A program made the translations under genes and the position numbers. Of a stretch of 64,000 bases of DNA, positions 63,292-64,000 are shown piece after piece. The notes below the pieces were generated by a model. It saw only the letters and a program-made list of their open reading frames with translations. It made no database searches and had not been told where the DNA came from. Source of the DNA: Pedobacter punctiformis (GTDB taxonomy: Bacteria; Bacteroidota; Bacteroidia; Sphingobacteriales; Sphingobacteriaceae); the NCBI RefSeq assembly GCF_027213715.1, contig NZ_JAPWGM010000002.1:663975-727974 (forward strand), read 5' to 3'. Every line of letters begins with the position of its first letter. Position 1 is the first letter of the stretch.

Positions 63292-64000
63292 TTATTGCTT
63301 CACGATTTTAAACTCAGTTCTTCTGTTGAGCTGATGTTCAGCAGGGGTGCATTTAACCCCGTTGGTACAGCGGTTCAGTAATCTCGTTTCTCCATAACCT
63401 TTCGCCTCAATCCTGTTTTTACTAATGCCCCGGCTAATGATGTATTGTACCGCAGATTCTGCCCGTCGCTGTGATAAAGCTAAATTATAAGCATCATTGC
63501 CTCTGCTGTCGGTATGAGAGCCCAGCTCAATCCACATCGTCGGGTTATCCTGCATAATCTTCACCAGCTTATCCAGCTCCACAGCTGCATCTGCCCGGAT
63601 GTTCGATTTATCGAAATCATAATAAATGTTCTCCAGCCTGATCGCTTTGTTCAGTTCAACAGCTTCCAGGTAAAGATCCTTTTTGATTTCTGCTGAGCTG
63701 GTCAGGTTTTTTGTCGTTAAATCCGTACCATCACTCCTGAAGTTTGTCTTTTCACCCGTCAACCCATAATCAGATGCCTTTTCCAGCTTAAACTTAAAAG
63801 CACCCGTTTCATCCGTTTCCACCCTCAGCACCGAACCGCCCGTTTTATTCAGCGTAACCATGGCCCCGCTAAGCGGTTGCCCCGTAACTTTGTTGTACAC
63901 TTTCCCGCTTAAGCTAAAAGCCAGCACCTGCTCCCGGGTAAAGCTGTAAATATCATCCGATCCCAAGCCATCTGTCCGGTTCGAAGAAAAGTAACCGCTG
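63292..64000 (-). CDS. OmpA-family protein, C-terminal part (cut by window end)
   Basis: The frame stays open through 64000 and the residues there (SGYFSSNRTDGLGSDDIYSF) match the last WD40-like PD repeat of OmpA-family envelope proteins, so the gene begins beyond the window. A CarboxypepD_reg-like beta-sandwich follows (SLSGKVYNKVTGQPLSGAMVTLN), then the OmpA domain (IYYDFDKSNIRADAAVELD, ELGSHTDSRGNDAYNLALSQRRA, RIEAKGYGETRLLNRC) that binds peptidoglycan. It anchors an outer-membrane structure to the cell wall. Confidence 0.9.
   Translation of the reverse strand, partial: SGYFSSNRTDGLGSDDIYSFTREQVLAFSLSGKVYNKVTGQPLSGAMVTLNKTGGSVLRVETDETGAFKFKLEKASDYGLTGEKTNFRSDGTDLTTKNLTSSAEIKKDLYLEAVELNKAIRLENIYYDFDKSNIRADAAVELDKLVKIMQDNPTMWIELGSHTDSRGNDAYNLALSQRRAESAVQYIISRGISKNRIEAKGYGETRLLNRCTNGVKCTPAEHQLNRRTEFKIVKQ

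Noticed and set aside
1..64000. CRISPR arrays, tRNA or rRNA genes
   Set aside because: No regular direct-repeat array and no cloverleaf or rRNA signature was seen on reading either strand; a dedicated scan (tRNAscan-SE, CRISPR finder) was not possible.

Overview
The window is AT-rich DNA from a Bacteroidota bacterium, most likely a Sphingobacteriaceae member close to Pedobacter. The signs are TAnnTTTG-type -7 promoter boxes, many short lipoproteins, SusD-era style glycoside hydrolases with carbohydrate-binding add-ons, DUF11-repeat secreted adhesins, LytTR two-component systems and a Wzx/Wzy exopolysaccharide (EPS) locus. The genus assignment is inference. No rRNA, tRNA or CRISPR was seen.

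Layout. (1) 1-3809: N-terminal ~1270 residues of a giant secreted DUF11-repeat protein, minus strand, cut by the window start. (2) 4052-6743: a convergent NarL-type kinase/regulator pair. (3) 6907-18067: a partly decayed carbohydrate locus with intact GH31 and GH20 enzymes, an SDR with a divergent AraC regulator, and an alkaline phosphatase fused to a phosphodiesterase-like domain. Remnants of an MBL-fold hydrolase, a GH29 fucosidase tail and mannonate dehydratase (uxuA) lie between them. A DUF3472-ricin lipoprotein follows at 18525. Four copies of a CAAACGTTTG-type operator tie GH31, GH20, the phosphatase and the lipoprotein into one probable LacI-family regulon; the regulator is not in the window. 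(4) 20311-21807: a TetR/SDR pair with two near-identical palindromic operators. (5) 21838-23816: a sterol desaturase-like membrane hydroxylase and a Tat-exported sugar isomerase-like protein.

(6) 23970-39979: about 23 mostly unrecognised genes, almost all minus strand and nearly all encoding lipoproteins, secreted proteins or small membrane proteins. They sit directly downstream of a LytS/LytTR two-component system (40307-42993). Four promoters in this block carry an identical 34-nt architecture: two 9-bp ACAATTCGT-like direct repeats, 21 bp apart, with a -7 box at fixed distance. This matches what LytTR regulators bind, so I read the block as a self-contained envelope regulon. It is the best candidate here for an undescribed system.

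(7) 43327-61873: an EPS cluster with export lipoprotein, Wzc-like protein, Wzy, Wzx, glycosyltransferases, two left-handed beta-helix acyltransferases, and an adenylation enzyme plus acyl carrier protein that suggest an unusual acyl or aminoacyl decoration. A GH-A lipoprotein, the priming transferase, a NarL-type regulator/kinase pair and a second DUF1972 glycosyltransferase follow. (8) 62283-64000: a GNAT, an IS3 OrfA-like protein and the C-terminus of an OmpA-family protein that runs off the window end.
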